A stretch of 40,103 bases of DNA, taken from an uncultured Bacteroides sp. GTDB taxonomy: Bacteria; Bacteroidota; Bacteroidia; Bacteroidales; Bacteroidaceae. Below, piece after piece: positions 1-9,156 of this stretch; position 1 is the stretch's first letter; each line of letters begins with the position of its first letter. The notes under the pieces were generated by a model that had not been told where the DNA came from, did not search any database, and saw only the letters and a list, made by a program, of their open reading frames with translations. The stretch lies in NCBI GenBank assembly GCA_944320735.1, contig CALUIQ010000125.1, positions 1-40,103 of the forward strand, written 5' to 3'. The position numbers were made by a program, and so were the translations under genes.

Positions 1-442
1 TTCCCGTGGCCAATGGTACCAGAGCCTTGCATTTGGCTCCGGAGGGCATAATGGTGCCTTTGTCGTCCAGGTAGTAGTCCTCGCCCCGGCTGCTGATGAC
101 GCGCAGGATGGGGATGCGCTGGGCGACCTTTATGCCCACCTTATGGCTGGGGGTCTTGTAGCATTCCACGCGGTCGATGAGCGGGTGGGCGGCCAACACA
201 GTTTCCAGTTTGTCGGTACGTATGTTATCCATCTCCTTTCCGACGGGATTGAGCTTCCGCTTCGTTAGCATAGAGGTTATCTCTTCCGGGGTGATGAATC
301 CGGCGTAGGCGGTGTCTTTTATCACCAGTTCGATGCCGGCGCAGACAGCCCCTGCCGGCTTCCGGTTGAAAGCGGTAATGGCCACCAGCAAGTAGGCGGT
401 GACCAGCAGCAGGACCAAGGTCAGTAGAATCTTTTTCAGCAT
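1..442 (-). CDS. ftsQ: Cell division protein FtsQ, 5' part (cut by window edge)
   Basis: About 147 codons are visible, starting with ATG at 442 and running open off the left edge. The protein starts MLKKILLTLVLLLVTAYLLV, a short cytoplasmic tip plus one membrane helix, as in FtsQ/DivIB. The periplasmic part then has a POTRA-like stretch (TAYAGFITPEEI, then AAHPLIDRVE at about 86-95) and a VAQRIPILRV segment typical of the start of the FtsQ beta domain. FtsQ is the bitopic scaffold that joins FtsL and others at the septum. The start lies 13 bases after the murC stop, so it is the next gene of the same dcw operon; ftsA and ftsZ would be expected further left. The call rests on topology, motifs and position; the C-terminal half is not in the window. 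Confidence 0.9.
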   Translation of the reverse strand, partial: MLKKILLTLVLLLVTAYLLVAITAFNRKPAGAVCAGIELVIKDTAYAGFITPEEITSMLTKRKLNPVGKEMDNIRTDKLETVLAAHPLIDRVECYKTPSHKVGIKVAQRIPILRVISSRGEDYYLDDKGTIMPSGAKCKALVPLATG

Positions 443-455
443 AGCGGAAAACGGG

Positions 456-1862
456 TTAAGCGGTTTCGTCCGATGGCGTGTTGTCCAATCGTTGTTGCAA
501 CAGTCGGGTAATTTCGGGCGTGAAATTGTCCAAGTCTCCTGCGCCTAAAAGAATCAGGACCTCCAACGGACGGTGGGCAAGCAAGTTCAACATCTCTTCT
601 TTTCGGCAAAGCGTCTTTTCGATGCCAGGCCGCAGGCGGTCGTAAATCAGCTCGCTGCTGACCCCCGGTATGGGTTGCTCGCGCGCCGGATAGATGTCCG
701 TCAGTATGACTTCATCGAGCAGAGAAAGGCTTTCGGCAAATTCTCGATAAAAGTCGCGGGTACGGGTGTATAGGTGGGGCTGAAAGAGGCCGGTCAGCCG
801 CTTGTCGGGGTACAATTCGCGTACGGAACGGATGCACTGGGCTATCTCGGCAGGGTGATGGGCATAGTCGCTGAGAAAGACGATGTCGGGCGTTTTCAAC
901 TTGAAGTCAAAACGGCGTTCCACCCCTTGGTAACTCTCCATACCCTGGCGGATTTCTTCGTTGCTTACTCCATTGAGGTGAGCCAGAGCCATAGCGGCCA
1001 CTCCGTTCTCAATGTTGATGCCGACGGGAACACCCAAGCGGATGTCCGCAATGCGGGTGTCGGGCGCAATGAAATCCATATAGATTTCGCCACCGCCGAT
1101 GCGGATGTTCTCGGCGTGGAAATCTCCTTCGTCCCGACTATAGGTATAGACTTTCACTCCGGAGGGGACGTTAGGTTGCAGGGCCAGGCCTTTGTGCAGG
1201 ATGAGGGCTCCGCCCGGCTGTATCAGCGACGTGTAGTGACGGAAACTTTCCAAGTATGCCTCGTACGTGCCGTAGATATCCAAATGGTCGGGGTCGGTAG
1301 CGGTGATGACGCTCATATAGGGTGACAATTGGTGGAACGAGCGGTCGAACTCATCCGCCTCGATGACCGTGTAGGGGCTGTCTGCGGAAAGTAGCAGGTT
1401 GGTGCCGTAGTTCTTGGATATGCCTCCCAAAAAAGCAGTGCAACCTATGGCAGACTGGTGCAGCAGGTGGGCGGTCATCGTGCTGGTGGTCGTTTTGCCG
1501 TGCGTGCCGGCCACGCAGAGTGCTTTGCTGCTGCGGGTAATAAGTCCTAATACCTGTGCCCGTTTGTGTATTTCGAACCCCTGCTCACGGAAGTAAACAA
1601 GTTCGGCGTGCGATGCAGGGACGGCCGGTGTATAGACTACCAACGTAGTTTCCGGATTCCGACACTCGTCGGGTATCAATGCAGCATTTTCTTCGTAGTG
1701 TATCCGCGCTCCTTCAGCTATAAGACGCTCGGTCAGTTCGCTCGGCGTACGGTCGTACCCGGCCACGAACTTATCTTTCGACAGGAAGTAGCGCACCAAT
1801 GCGCTCATCCCGATGCCTCCGGCACCTACGAAGTAAACCGATTTTATGGTATGTATGTCCAT
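456..1862 (-). CDS. murC: UDP-N-acetylmuramate--L-alanine ligase MurC
   Basis: This 468-residue Mur ligase adds L-alanine to UDP-MurNAc in the cytoplasm, the first amino acid of the stem peptide. A Rossmann-like N-terminus carries GAGGIGMS (13-20), which binds the UDP substrate. The ATP loop GTHGKTTT is at 119-126; the His within it is typical of MurC, whereas MurD has GSNGKTT and MurE GTNGKTT here. DPDHLDIYGT, and YAHHPAEI further on, match the central and C-terminal domains. Length matches the family. The gene lies between murG (46-bp gap) and ftsQ (13-bp gap), and the ATG at 1862 is the natural start. Confidence 0.98.
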   Translation of the reverse strand: MDIHTIKSVYFVGAGGIGMSALVRYFLSKDKFVAGYDRTPSELTERLIAEGARIHYEENAALIPDECRNPETTLVVYTPAVPASHAELVYFREQGFEIHKRAQVLGLITRSSKALCVAGTHGKTTTSTMTAHLLHQSAIGCTAFLGGISKNYGTNLLLSADSPYTVIEADEFDRSFHQLSPYMSVITATDPDHLDIYGTYEAYLESFRHYTSLIQPGGALILHKGLALQPNVPSGVKVYTYSRDEGDFHAENIRIGGGEIYMDFIAPDTRIADIRLGVPVGINIENGVAAMALAHLNGVSNEEIRQGMESYQGVERRFDFKLKTPDIVFLSDYAHHPAEIAQCIRSVRELYPDKRLTGLFQPHLYTRTRDFYREFAESLSLLDEVILTDIYPAREQPIPGVSSELIYDRLRPGIEKTLCRKEEMLNLLAHRPLEVLILLGAGDLDNFTPEITRLLQQRLDNTPSDETA

Positions 1863-1908
1863 TGTTACATTTAATAATTATATAGTCAACTTCAAATTTG
1901 TACTTGGG

Positions 1909-3075
1909 CTATTTGTTATCTACCAGTCGCAACACCTCCTCCGCAATGTCGCGGGCAGCATTGGGCCGAGCCAGTCGGCTGACGTTCGTTTTAAGCTCGA
2001 GCAACTTCTCGTCATCCGCCAGTGTCTCCAGCGCGACATTCAGCAGGCAATCTTTGGCGTCGGCATCCTTTACGTAGAGGGCAGCCCGCTTCTCCACCAA
2101 GGCTAAGGCGTTTTTCGTCTGATGGTCTTCGGCCACGTTGGGTGAGGGCACTAAGATGCAAGGCTTGCCCAATAGGCAAAGTTCGGAGATGGAACCGGCA
2201 CCTGCACGCGAAATGACTAAATCGGCCAACGCATAGGCGCAATCCATATGCTTGATGAAGTCGGTCACGTACAGATTGGGCAAACTACTGACACGAGTGC
2301 TACGCACCGATTCTCCCGTAAAGGCGGTAATGGCCTCCTTCACCTGATTGATGTAAATCTTGCCTGTCTGCCAAATGAACTGCACGTCCGGATGAGCCTT
2401 GATGAGCGGTAGCCCCGTCATCAGTGTCTGGTTAATGGTGCGTGCTCCCAAGCTGCCTCCTATGACAAGGACTGTCTTCTTGTTTGTGTCAAAGCCGAAG
2501 AACTTGGCCGCTTCTTCACGATTGGTTGAATCGGTAAGCAAAGTCTGCCGCACGGGATTGCCCGTCAACACCATACGTTCGGCGGGGAAGAAACGTTCCA
2601 TACCTTCGTAAGCCACACAGATGCGTGAGGCTTTTTGAGCCAACAGCTTGTTGGTGACGCCTGCATAAGAATTCTGCTCTTGTATCAGCGTCGGGATTCC
2701 CATCATAGAAGCCGTTTTCAAGGTTGGGCCGCTGGCATAGCCACCTACGCCTACCGCTACTTGCGGACGGAAGTCGCGGATGATTTTGCGGGCTTTCCAT
2801 TGGCTGCGCAGCAATTTGACGATGACCGCGACATTTTTCCACAAGTGTTGACGATCGAATCCGGCTACAGGCAAACCGATGATACGATAGCCGGCATCGG
2901 GTACCCGCTGCATCTCCATACGCCCTTCTGCCCCGACAAAAAGAATTTCGGCTTCGGGACGAAGCTCGCGGATGGCGTTGGCAATGGAAATGGCCGGGAA
3001 AATATGCCCGCCGGTTCCACCGCCACTAATGATGATGCGCGGTCTCTGATTCGTATTATGAACGTCCTCTTTCAT
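1909..3075 (-). CDS. murG: Undecaprenyldiphospho-muramoylpentapeptide beta-N-acetylglucosaminyltransferase MurG
   Basis: This GT28-family enzyme moves GlcNAc from UDP-GlcNAc onto lipid I to give lipid II at the inner face of the membrane. The protein has 388 residues. The glycine-rich loop GGGTGGH is at 18-24 with HIFPAISIANAI after it, and a second glycine loop (VIGGSLGARTIN) opens the C-terminal half. The donor-binding segment SRAGAGSISELCLLGKP and the downstream PSPNVAEDHQTKNA are classical MurG signatures. ATG at 3075 leaves a short polar extension before the first beta strand, as in other Bacteroidales copies. It sits 21 bp after ftsW and 46 bp before murC, within the dcw order. Confidence 0.98.
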   Translation of the reverse strand: MKEDVHNTNQRPRIIISGGGTGGHIFPAISIANAIRELRPEAEILFVGAEGRMEMQRVPDAGYRIIGLPVAGFDRQHLWKNVAVIVKLLRSQWKARKIIRDFRPQVAVGVGGYASGPTLKTASMMGIPTLIQEQNSYAGVTNKLLAQKASRICVAYEGMERFFPAERMVLTGNPVRQTLLTDSTNREEAAKFFGFDTNKKTVLVIGGSLGARTINQTLMTGLPLIKAHPDVQFIWQTGKIYINQVKEAITAFTGESVRSTRVSSLPNLYVTDFIKHMDCAYALADLVISRAGAGSISELCLLGKPCILVPSPNVAEDHQTKNALALVEKRAALYVKDADAKDCLLNVALETLADDEKLLELKTNVSRLARPNAARDIAEEVLRLVDNK

Positions 3076-3096
3076 ATTGTCATTACATTTTTTCTA

Positions 3097-4407
3097 TTAT
3101 TTAAATTCGCTGTCGCTGTTCAGCAAGGGTGAGGTCGGCTCGGCTGCAAGTTCACTCTCGCTTGGAGGAGGAATGTCGGGCATTTTCCCCGGTTCAGCCT
3201 GTGCCAGTTGCAAAGCTTCCTGTTTTTGCTGTTCTTCCAGCTGGGCGGTATATCGGCTTACACTTAGTATCATACCGATATAAGCGCAATTGATGAAAGT
3301 AGATGTACCACCCTTGCTGATAAGCGGTAGGGGCTGCCCCGTGACGGGTGCCAAACCTACGGCCACCATCATATTGAACAACGCCTGTGTGACCAATAGT
3401 AGCGCGATGCCAGTGACAAGGAAGGCCGGAAAAGTCCGGTCGCACTTGCGGGCAATGCGGCCTGCTTGAATCAGCAGCCAAATATAGAGAAAAACAACGA
3501 TAATACCGCCGATTAGTCCTAATTCTTCAATAATAATTGCGTAAATAAAGTCCGAATACGCTTGGCTGAGGAAATCGCGCTGCACCGAATTGCCCGGCCC
3601 TTTGCCCAAAATGTGGCTGGTAGCTACGGCAATACGTGCGTGAGCCACTTGGGCGTCACCATCGATGTCAAACTTGGCGGGCGGCACTTCCTTGGCGTAA
3701 GCAAAGTCCGTGATACGCGCTTTGACGGTGGTAAAGCGGTGTCCCATAGGGATTTTCTCCAATGTCTCATTGGGCGTGGCCAAAAGGAATGCCACAAACA
3801 AAGCCGCAGCTCCAATCAATCCGCCGCCAAGCAGGACGAGTTTTTTCGTTTGTACACGGCCGATGATCATCATCAGAAAGACGGTGCCAAACAGCAGGGC
3901 GCCTGTGGAGTAATTCTCCGGAAGGATAAGTCCGCAGACGATGCAGGTCATAATCATAATGCGCTTGAAGGCCTTGGGCGAAGCACCGTGTTCGTCTTGT
4001 CCTCGCGAAAGGATGACGGCGGTGCCCATAACCACTCCCATCTTGGCCAATTCCGAAGGTTGGAACTGTATGCCCATAAAAGTCATCCAGCGGGCGGCCC
4101 CGTTGATGCGGTCGCCCGTCACCATACCGGTAATCATAACAAAAGCCAGCAAAATGACCGACACCAACAACAGCGGATAAGGAAACATCTGGAACCATTT
4201 GTAGGGAATGTTGTGTACCAACACCACAATCAGTGCTCCGATGGAGAGCAGGATGGTGTGTTGCGTGATGGGTCCCCAATGGTCACCGCTCTTATAGGTC
4301 AGCGTAGAAGCCGCCGAGAACACTTCGATAATGGAAATGAGGCAGAGTGCCAAGAAGATAATCCATATCACTTTGTTGCCTTTGAATATGCTTCGTAATA
4401 AATCCAC
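3097..4407 (-). CDS. ftsW: Septal peptidoglycan glycosyltransferase FtsW (SEDS family)
   Basis: This 436-residue SEDS protein has many membrane helices. It polymerises lipid II at the septum together with the class B PBP encoded upstream (ftsI). Family signatures include the segment GITGMVTGDRINGAARWM-like (read here as VMITGMVTGDRINGAARWM), PSELAKMGVVM, and GKGPGNSVQRDFLSQAYSDF followed by IIIEELGLIGG, which hold the conserved extracellular loop residues of SEDS enzymes. The C-terminal tail after the last helix is charged and cytoplasmic. The start is a GTG at 4407 (GTG GAT TTA TTA); no in-frame ATG precedes the first helix. Just upstream is a short AT-rich array of ATTAAAC-type units. Neighbours are murD (39-bp gap) and murG. 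Confidence 0.96.
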   Translation of the reverse strand: MDLLRSIFKGNKVIWIIFLALCLISIIEVFSAASTLTYKSGDHWGPITQHTILLSIGALIVVLVHNIPYKWFQMFPYPLLLVSVILLAFVMITGMVTGDRINGAARWMTFMGIQFQPSELAKMGVVMGTAVILSRGQDEHGASPKAFKRIMIMTCIVCGLILPENYSTGALLFGTVFLMMIIGRVQTKKLVLLGGGLIGAAALFVAFLLATPNETLEKIPMGHRFTTVKARITDFAYAKEVPPAKFDIDGDAQVAHARIAVATSHILGKGPGNSVQRDFLSQAYSDFIYAIIIEELGLIGGIIVVFLYIWLLIQAGRIARKCDRTFPAFLVTGIALLLVTQALFNMMVAVGLAPVTGQPLPLISKGGTSTFINCAYIGMILSVSRYTAQLEEQQKQEALQLAQAEPGKMPDIPPPSESELAAEPTSPLLNSDSEFK

Positions 4408-4446
4408 TTCTTTAATGGTTAATGTTTAATGTTTAATTGTCAATTG

Positions 4447-5790
4447 TTACAGCGCTCTTACGCACTCTTTGAACTGGTCACCTCGGTCTTCATAGCTTTT
4501 GAAGAGGTCGAACGAGGCACAGCAGGGGCTAAGCAGAACGGTTTCACCTTTTTGGGCCAGACGGAAAGCTGCGTCTACGGCGTCTTTCATACCTGTCTGC
4601 ACATCGGCTACAGGCAAACCCAAGCGGTCGAAGAAAGCGTGTAGCTTTTCGTTGTGCAAGCCTAAGTAGACCAAGGCTGAGCACTTCTGGCGGACTAAAT
4701 CCTCTATCTCGCCATAGTCGTTCCCCTTGTCCTTCCCGCCAAGAATCAGTACGACTTTGGTCGTCATACTTTGCAAGGCGTACCAACAGGAATTGACGTT
4801 GGTGGCCTTCGAATCGTTGACGAAGTGTACGCCTCGGACATCGCATACTCGTTCCAACCGATGGGGAACGCCTTGGAAATCGCTCAAGGCCTTGCGGATA
4901 TCCTCGTTCCTGACGCCGGCAAGGTTAGCCGAGATGCCTGCCGCCAATGAATTGTAAAGGTTGTGCGTGCCGCGCAGAGCTAGTTCCTCTTGCTCCATAT
5001 TGAAAGAGATGGGCGTATTGATTTCCACCTCACCGTCCTCCACATAAGCGATGGCTCCGTCTTCCTTGACGGCGGAGAAAGGGTACAAGTGCGCTTTCAG
5101 GCCGTGCTTGGCCAGTTCGCGGCGGATGATGGGGTCATCGTTCCAAAAAATGAAGGCGTCCTCCGGAGTCTGGTTCTGCGTGATGCGGAACTTGGCGTCC
5201 ACATAGTTCTGCATACAGTGGTCGTAGCGGTCCAGGTGGTCGGGTGTGATGTTCATCAGCACGGCGATGTGGGCACGGAAATCATACATATTGTCTAGTT
5301 GGAACGAGCTCAGCTCGATGACATAATAGTCGTGCTTTTCAGTGGCCACTTGCAGGGCCAGGCTGTGCCCGATGTTGCCGGCCAGTCCTACGTTCTTGCC
5401 CGCGCTCTTCAGGATGTGGTAGATGAGCGACGTGGTAGTCGTCTTGCCGTTGGAACCGGTGATGCATATCATCATCGCGTCCGTATATCGCCCGGCAAAT
5501 TCTATCTCGGAGATGACAGGCGTTCCTTGGGCTTTAAGTTTTTGTATCATTGGGGCGTCGTTAGGGATGCCGGGGCTTTTGATGACCTCGTCGGCATTCA
5601 GAATCAGGGCTTCCGTATGTCCGTACTCTTCCCACGGAATGTCGTAGCGATCCAACAATCCTTTGTACTTGTCCTTGATGGCGCCCGTGTCGGAGGCAAA
5701 GGTGTCGAATCCTTTTGTCTTTGCCAGTACGGCGGCTCCTGAGCCGCTTTCACCGGCACCCAATACAACAATTCTCTTCATCTTGTTCAT
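4447..5790 (-). CDS. murD: UDP-N-acetylmuramoyl-L-alanine--D-glutamate ligase MurD
   Basis: This 447-residue enzyme adds D-glutamate to UDP-MurNAc-L-Ala in the cytoplasm. GAGESGSGAA (11-20) is the UDP-binding nucleotide fold, and GSNGKTTTT (112-120) is the ATP loop. NITPDHLDRYDHCMQNY carries the carbamylated-lysine/metal region of the central domain, and NDSKATN with the C-terminal GGKDKGNDY and SPCCASFDLF are typical MurD. The ATG at 5790 comes directly out of the AT-rich array upstream: on the coding strand the last array unit GTAAATG contains the start codon. A second ATG three codons later (MNKMKR) is possible. It lies between mraY and ftsW. Confidence 0.97.
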   Translation of the reverse strand: MNKMKRIVVLGAGESGSGAAVLAKTKGFDTFASDTGAIKDKYKGLLDRYDIPWEEYGHTEALILNADEVIKSPGIPNDAPMIQKLKAQGTPVISEIEFAGRYTDAMMICITGSNGKTTTTSLIYHILKSAGKNVGLAGNIGHSLALQVATEKHDYYVIELSSFQLDNMYDFRAHIAVLMNITPDHLDRYDHCMQNYVDAKFRITQNQTPEDAFIFWNDDPIIRRELAKHGLKAHLYPFSAVKEDGAIAYVEDGEVEINTPISFNMEQEELALRGTHNLYNSLAAGISANLAGVRNEDIRKALSDFQGVPHRLERVCDVRGVHFVNDSKATNVNSCWYALQSMTTKVVLILGGKDKGNDYGEIEDLVRQKCSALVYLGLHNEKLHAFFDRLGLPVADVQTGMKDAVDAAFRLAQKGETVLLSPCCASFDLFKSYEDRGDQFKECVRAL

Positions 5791-5862
5791 TTACAATTTA
5801 GCAATTTACAATTTACAATTTAAGTAAGTGCACAACATTAAATGATAAATTATCGGGCTGTG
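5788..5862 (-). repeat. AT-rich GTAAATT array plus conserved 40-bp tail, copy 1
   Basis: Read on the gene strand, a segment ending GGGCTGT..ATTTATCATTTAATGTTGTGCACTT-like sequence leads into three or four units of GTAAATT and then the murD start codon. The same composite (array plus about 40 bp with TTATCGGGCTGT on the plus strand) occurs at 11205-11279 upstream of ftsI, with only a few changes. It is intergenic except for its last bases, which overlap the murD ATG. It is a repeat seen directly in the sequence; its function is unknown. Confidence 0.85.
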
Positions 5863-5886
5863 TGTTGTCTGATTTAGTATAACAAA

Positions 5887-7155
5887 TCACCTAATCTTCA
5901 ACGTTATGATAGTAATCGCCGCCAGGATGATGGTTACAATCCAAAAGCGGACGGTTATCTTCGATTCGTGGAACAACTGGTCGGGCTTGGTAAACACGAC
6001 CCGGCATCCCGGCTCCACCAAGTCCATACTCGTGCGGAAGTGGTCGTGTATGGGAGTCCGCTTGAAAAGGCGTTGTTTCACTCCGTGCCGCTTGCCCGCC
6101 TTGTAGTACACCCGTTGCAGGATGACCGAGAGGTTTTCCACCAAAAACACGCCGCATAGGATGGGTATCAACAGCTCTTTGTGGATGATGATGGCCAGCA
6201 CGGCGATGATGCCGCCAATGGTCAGGCTGCCCGTATCGCCCATAAATACCTGGGCCGGATAGGCGTTGTACCACAGAAAGCCGATGAGCGCGCCGATGAA
6301 GGCGCAGACGAATACGACCAACTCCTGCGAGCCGGGTATGTACATAATGTTGAGGTAACCGGCGTACTCGATGTGGCTGGACACATAGGCCAATATGCCG
6401 AGCGTCACCCCCATAATGGCCGAGTTGCCCGCCGCCATACCGTCCATCCCGTCGTTCAGGTTGGCTCCGTTGCTCACGGCCGCCACCACGAAGATGGTTA
6501 CGAATACGAAGAGTATCCATCCGGCCGTCTGCGCGTGTTCGCCCAGAAATCCCATCAGGTCGGCATAATCGAGGTTGTTGCTCTTGAAGAAAGGAATGGT
6601 GGTCTGTGTGGCCTTGATTTCCTTTGCCGCGTGCACCACTTCCACCTGTCCGTCCGGCTTTTCCACCTCGATGTTTTCGCGGATGACCACCTGCGGGCTG
6701 AGGTAGAGGGTCAATCCTACAATCAGTCCCAAACCTACTTGGCCGATAATCTTGAACTTGCCGTGCAGCCCCTCCTTGTCCCGCTTGAATATCTTGATGT
6801 AGTCGTCGGCAAAGCCCAGGGACCCCAGCCATACCGTCGTAACGAGCATCAATATCATATAGATGTTACCCAAGCGTCCCAACAGCAGGCAGGGGAGCAG
6901 GGTGGCAAAGATGATGATGACTCCTCCCATACTGGGTACGCCCACTTTCTTCACGCCGAAGGGGTCGATGGAAGCGTCGCGCTGCGTCTCGGTAATCTGT
7001 TTCCGTTTCAGCAGCCGGATGAAGCGGTCGCCCCATATCGTCGAGATGAGCAGTGCCAAGATGACGGCCATCAGTGCCCGGAAAGACGTGTAGGCGAACA
7101 TACCTGCGCCGGGGAAATCGTATTGGTCAAGCCAACGGAATAAATAATATAACAT
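5887..7155 (-). CDS. mraY: Phospho-N-acetylmuramoyl-pentapeptide transferase MraY
   Basis: This integral membrane enzyme transfers phospho-MurNAc-pentapeptide from UDP to undecaprenyl phosphate, making lipid I. With 422 residues it is longer than the roughly 360 of E. coli MraY. Much of the extra length is a hydrophilic insert at about 155-205 (VVIRENIEVEKPDGQVEV onward), a layout known from Bacteroidetes homologues. Signatures are VPSMGGV (73-79), GFADDYIKI (the Mg-binding aspartates, about 114-122), NLNDGMDG (232-239), FMGDTGSLTIGG, and the C-terminal TPIHDHFR histidine motif. ATG at 7155 starts MLYYLFRWLDQ. Repeats flank both sides: a 338-bp repeat-filled gap to murE and a roughly 96-bp gap to murD. 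Confidence 0.97.
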   Translation of the reverse strand: MLYYLFRWLDQYDFPGAGMFAYTSFRALMAVILALLISTIWGDRFIRLLKRKQITETQRDASIDPFGVKKVGVPSMGGVIIIFATLLPCLLLGRLGNIYMILMLVTTVWLGSLGFADDYIKIFKRDKEGLHGKFKIIGQVGLGLIVGLTLYLSPQVVIRENIEVEKPDGQVEVVHAAKEIKATQTTIPFFKSNNLDYADLMGFLGEHAQTAGWILFVFVTIFVVAAVSNGANLNDGMDGMAAGNSAIMGVTLGILAYVSSHIEYAGYLNIMYIPGSQELVVFVCAFIGALIGFLWYNAYPAQVFMGDTGSLTIGGIIAVLAIIIHKELLIPILCGVFLVENLSVILQRVYYKAGKRHGVKQRLFKRTPIHDHFRTSMDLVEPGCRVVFTKPDQLFHESKITVRFWIVTIILAAITIITLKIR

Positions 7156-7213
7156 CTTGTCTATTTACTATTTAGCAATTTACAATTTACAATTTACCAT
7201 TCCTCATCCACCC

Positions 7214-7320
7214 TGTCATTCTGAGCGGAGCCCGTAGGGCGTAGTCGAAGAATCTCACGTTGGCAGTGCAATACTTTATGTGAGATCCTTCGACTCCACT
7301 GCGTTTCGCTCAGGATGACA
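7214..7320. repeat. Palindromic intergenic element, long form, copy 1
   Basis: The element starts TGTCATTCTGAGCG and ends CGCTCAGGATGACA, so its 14-bp ends are inverted with one mismatch. Inner arms TCGAAGAATCTCAC and GTGAGATCCTTCGA are also inverted with one mismatch. The whole 107 bp could fold into a long hairpin. It resembles dispersed palindromic repeats that are common between genes in Bacteroidetes. It has no coding capacity. Confidence 0.85.
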
Positions 7321-7397
7321 GTATCAATGTTTAATCATTAATCACTAATCATTCATCATTAATCACCAATCACTAATCATTCATTCTTCATTACTCT

Positions 7398-7466
7398 TGT
7401 CATTCTGAGCGAAGCGAAGAATCTTCTATGTGCACCGGGAGATGCTTCACTCCGTTCAGCATGACA
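7398..7466. repeat. Palindromic intergenic element, short form
   Basis: A 69-bp relative of the element at 7214-7320. It starts with the same TGTCATTCTGAGCG and ends TTCAGCATGACA. It lacks the central part of the long form: GAAGCGAAGAATCTTC lies on the left and GATGCTTCACTCCGTTC on the right. It is also able to fold back on itself. Confidence 0.75.
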
Positions 7467-7493
7467 GTATAAATGTTTAATGATAATCATTAA

Positions 7494-8942
7494 TCATTCA
7501 ATAGCCGCCAAGGCTTCTTCCTTGTCGTCGAAGTGGTGCTTTACGCCCTTTATCTCCTGGTACGTCTCGTGCCCCTTGCCGGCTATGAGCACCACGTCAC
7601 CCCTCTGCGCCATCATACAAGCGGCGCGGATGGCTTCGCGGCGGTCGGCGATGCTTACGGTCTTCATCCTGTCGTCGGGATCCAGTCCGGCCATCATATC
7701 GTCGATGATGTCCTGTGGTTCTTCGTAGCGCGGGTTGTCGCTGGTGATGACAAGGCGGTCACTCTGTCGGGCGGCCTCCTTGGCCATCAGCGGGCGTTTG
7801 CCCTTGTCGCGGTTGCCCCCGGCTCCTACTACGGTAATCACCTTGCCCTTGCCTTCCAGCACGCCGTGGATGGCGTTCAGCACATTGGTCAGCGCGTCGG
7901 GCGTGTGGGCATAATCAATGAGGATGGTAAAGCCCTTGGGCGAGCGGACCGTGTCCAGCCGTCCCGCCACCGGGTGCAGCGTGCTGAGCGCCACTAATAC
8001 CTCCTCTTCTTTTTTGCCCAAGAGCACCGCCGCGCCAAACACTGCCAGAAGGTTGGCAGCGTTGAAGCGACCTATGAACGGCACGGCCACTTCGCGGTTG
8101 TTGAAGTCGAGCAACATCCCTTCGAAGTGAGACTCCAGCACCTTGCCCTTGAAGTCCGCCAGGCTTCGTAGCGAATAGGTATATATTCTTGCGCGGGTGT
8201 TCTGGGTCATCACCAAGCCGTTCTTGTCGTCCAAGTTTGTCAGGCAGAAGGCCGCCTTGGGCAGGTCGTCGAAGAATTTCTTCTTCGCCCGCAGGTAATT
8301 GTCCATCGTCTTGTGATAATCCAGGTGGTCGCGCGTCAGGTTCGTGAAGATACCCCCCGCAAACCGCAGCCCGCTGATCCGTTTTTGGGCGACGGCGTGC
8401 GAGCTTACCTCCATAAACGCATACTTGCAGCCCGCGTCGGCCATCTGTCCCAGCAGGCGGTTCAGCGTGACGGGGTCGGGCGTGGTATGTTCGGCCGGTA
8501 CGGGTTGGCCGTCAATGTAGTTGCAGACGGTGGAGATCAACCCCACCTTGTAGCCGAAATACCGGAACACATTATATAGCAACGTGGCGATGGTCGTCTT
8601 TCCGTTGGTGCCCGTCACACCCACCAACTCCATCTTTTGGGTCGGGTCGCCATAGAACGCCGTGGCCATCCGTCCCGCCGCGTCCTCACTGTCCCGCACT
8701 TGTACGTACGTCACCCCCTCCTGCAAGCTTTCCGGCAGGTCTTCGCAGAGGATGGCTTTGGCGCCTCGCTCGATAGCCGCCGTAATGTATGCGTGTCCGT
8801 CCGTCTGCGTGCCCCGCATCGCCATGAACAAGTCTCCCGCTACTACTTGGCGCGAGTCGATGTTCACACCGGTTATCTCGATGTCCGTCTCCCCGATGAC
8901 TTGCACCGGGTGTATGGATTTTAGTAATTCATTCAGTTTCAT
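7494..8942 (-). CDS. murE: UDP-MurNAc-L-Ala-D-Glu--2,6-diaminopimelate ligase MurE
   Basis: This 482-residue ligase adds the third amino acid of the stem peptide. The ATP loop GTNGKTT is at 111-117. [10 protein letters not shown] and EVSSHAV are typical of MurE substrate binding. The DNPR motif at 402-405 (SDNPRYEEP) is the signature of enzymes that select meso-diaminopimelate; lysine-adding MurE enzymes differ there. So the wall is predicted to be meso-DAP type, as known for Bacteroidales. ATG at 8942 gives [10 protein letters not shown]. The gene is separated from ftsI and mraY by repeat-filled gaps of 214 and 338 bp, unusual for a dcw cluster. Confidence 0.97.
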   Translation of the reverse strand: MKLNELLKSIHPVQVIGETDIEITGVNIDSRQVVAGDLFMAMRGTQTDGHAYITAAIERGAKAILCEDLPESLQEGVTYVQVRDSEDAAGRMATAFYGDPTQKMELVGVTGTNGKTTIATLLYNVFRYFGYKVGLISTVCNYIDGQPVPAEHTTPDPVTLNRLLGQMADAGCKYAFMEVSSHAVAQKRISGLRFAGGIFTNLTRDHLDYHKTMDNYLRAKKKFFDDLPKAAFCLTNLDDKNGLVMTQNTRARIYTYSLRSLADFKGKVLESHFEGMLLDFNNREVAVPFIGRFNAANLLAVFGAAVLLGKKEEEVLVALSTLHPVAGRLDTVRSPKGFTILIDYAHTPDALTNVLNAIHGVLEGKGKVITVVGAGGNRDKGKRPLMAKEAARQSDRLVITSDNPRYEEPQDIIDDMMAGLDPDDRMKTVSIADRREAIRAACMMAQRGDVVLIAGKGHETYQEIKGVKHHFDDKEEALAAIE

Positions 8943-8957
8943 CTATTCATCTATTCA

Positions 8958-9014
8958 TTTACAATTTAGCAATTTACAATTTACAATTTACAATTTACCA
9001 TTCCTCATCCACCC
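8958..9014 (-). repeat. AT-rich GTAAATT array upstream of murE
   Basis: On the gene strand this is a run of GTAAATT and GCTAAATT units ending about 16 bp before the murE ATG. It continues on the other side into a CCATTCCTCATCCACCC segment that also borders the element at 7214. Array and segment together are a near copy of the sequence at about 7163-7213. Confidence 0.8.
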
Positions 9015-9121
9015 TGTCATTCTGAGCGAAGCCCGTAGGGCGTAGTCGAAGAATCTCATGTCAGCAGTGCAATATTTTATGTGAGATCCTTCGACTCCAC
9101 TGCGTTCCGCTCAGGATGACA
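9015..9121. repeat. Palindromic intergenic element, long form, copy 2
   Basis: A 107-bp element that matches the one at 7214-7320 along its full length with only a handful of substitutions, with the same terminal inverted ends (TGTCATTCTGAGCG / CGCTCAGGATGACA). It lies between ftsI and murE. It is followed by a run of TAATGATAAATCATT-type units up to the end of ftsI. Confidence 0.85.
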
Positions 9122-9156
9122 GTATAAATGTTTAATGATAAATCATTCATCACCAA

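Larger units (their letters stand above)
7156..7493. repeat. Repeat-filled 338-bp gap between murE and mraY
   Basis: No gene is seen here. From left to right the gap holds an AT-rich CAATTTA-type array (about 7163-7198), a 107-bp palindromic element (7214-7320), a run of TAATCATT/CACTAATCATT units (about 7331-7385), a shorter 69-bp palindromic element (7398-7466), and another TAATCATT run up to the murE stop. The left array and first palindrome recur, nearly unchanged, upstream of murE at about 8958-9136. Because the genes are in one operon, this gap is probably transcribed. Confidence 0.85.

Noticed and set aside
6181-7143. Plus-strand open frame of 320 codons opposite mraY
   Set aside because: Antisense of a clear MraY; composition is His/Asp/Gln-rich without any fold pattern.
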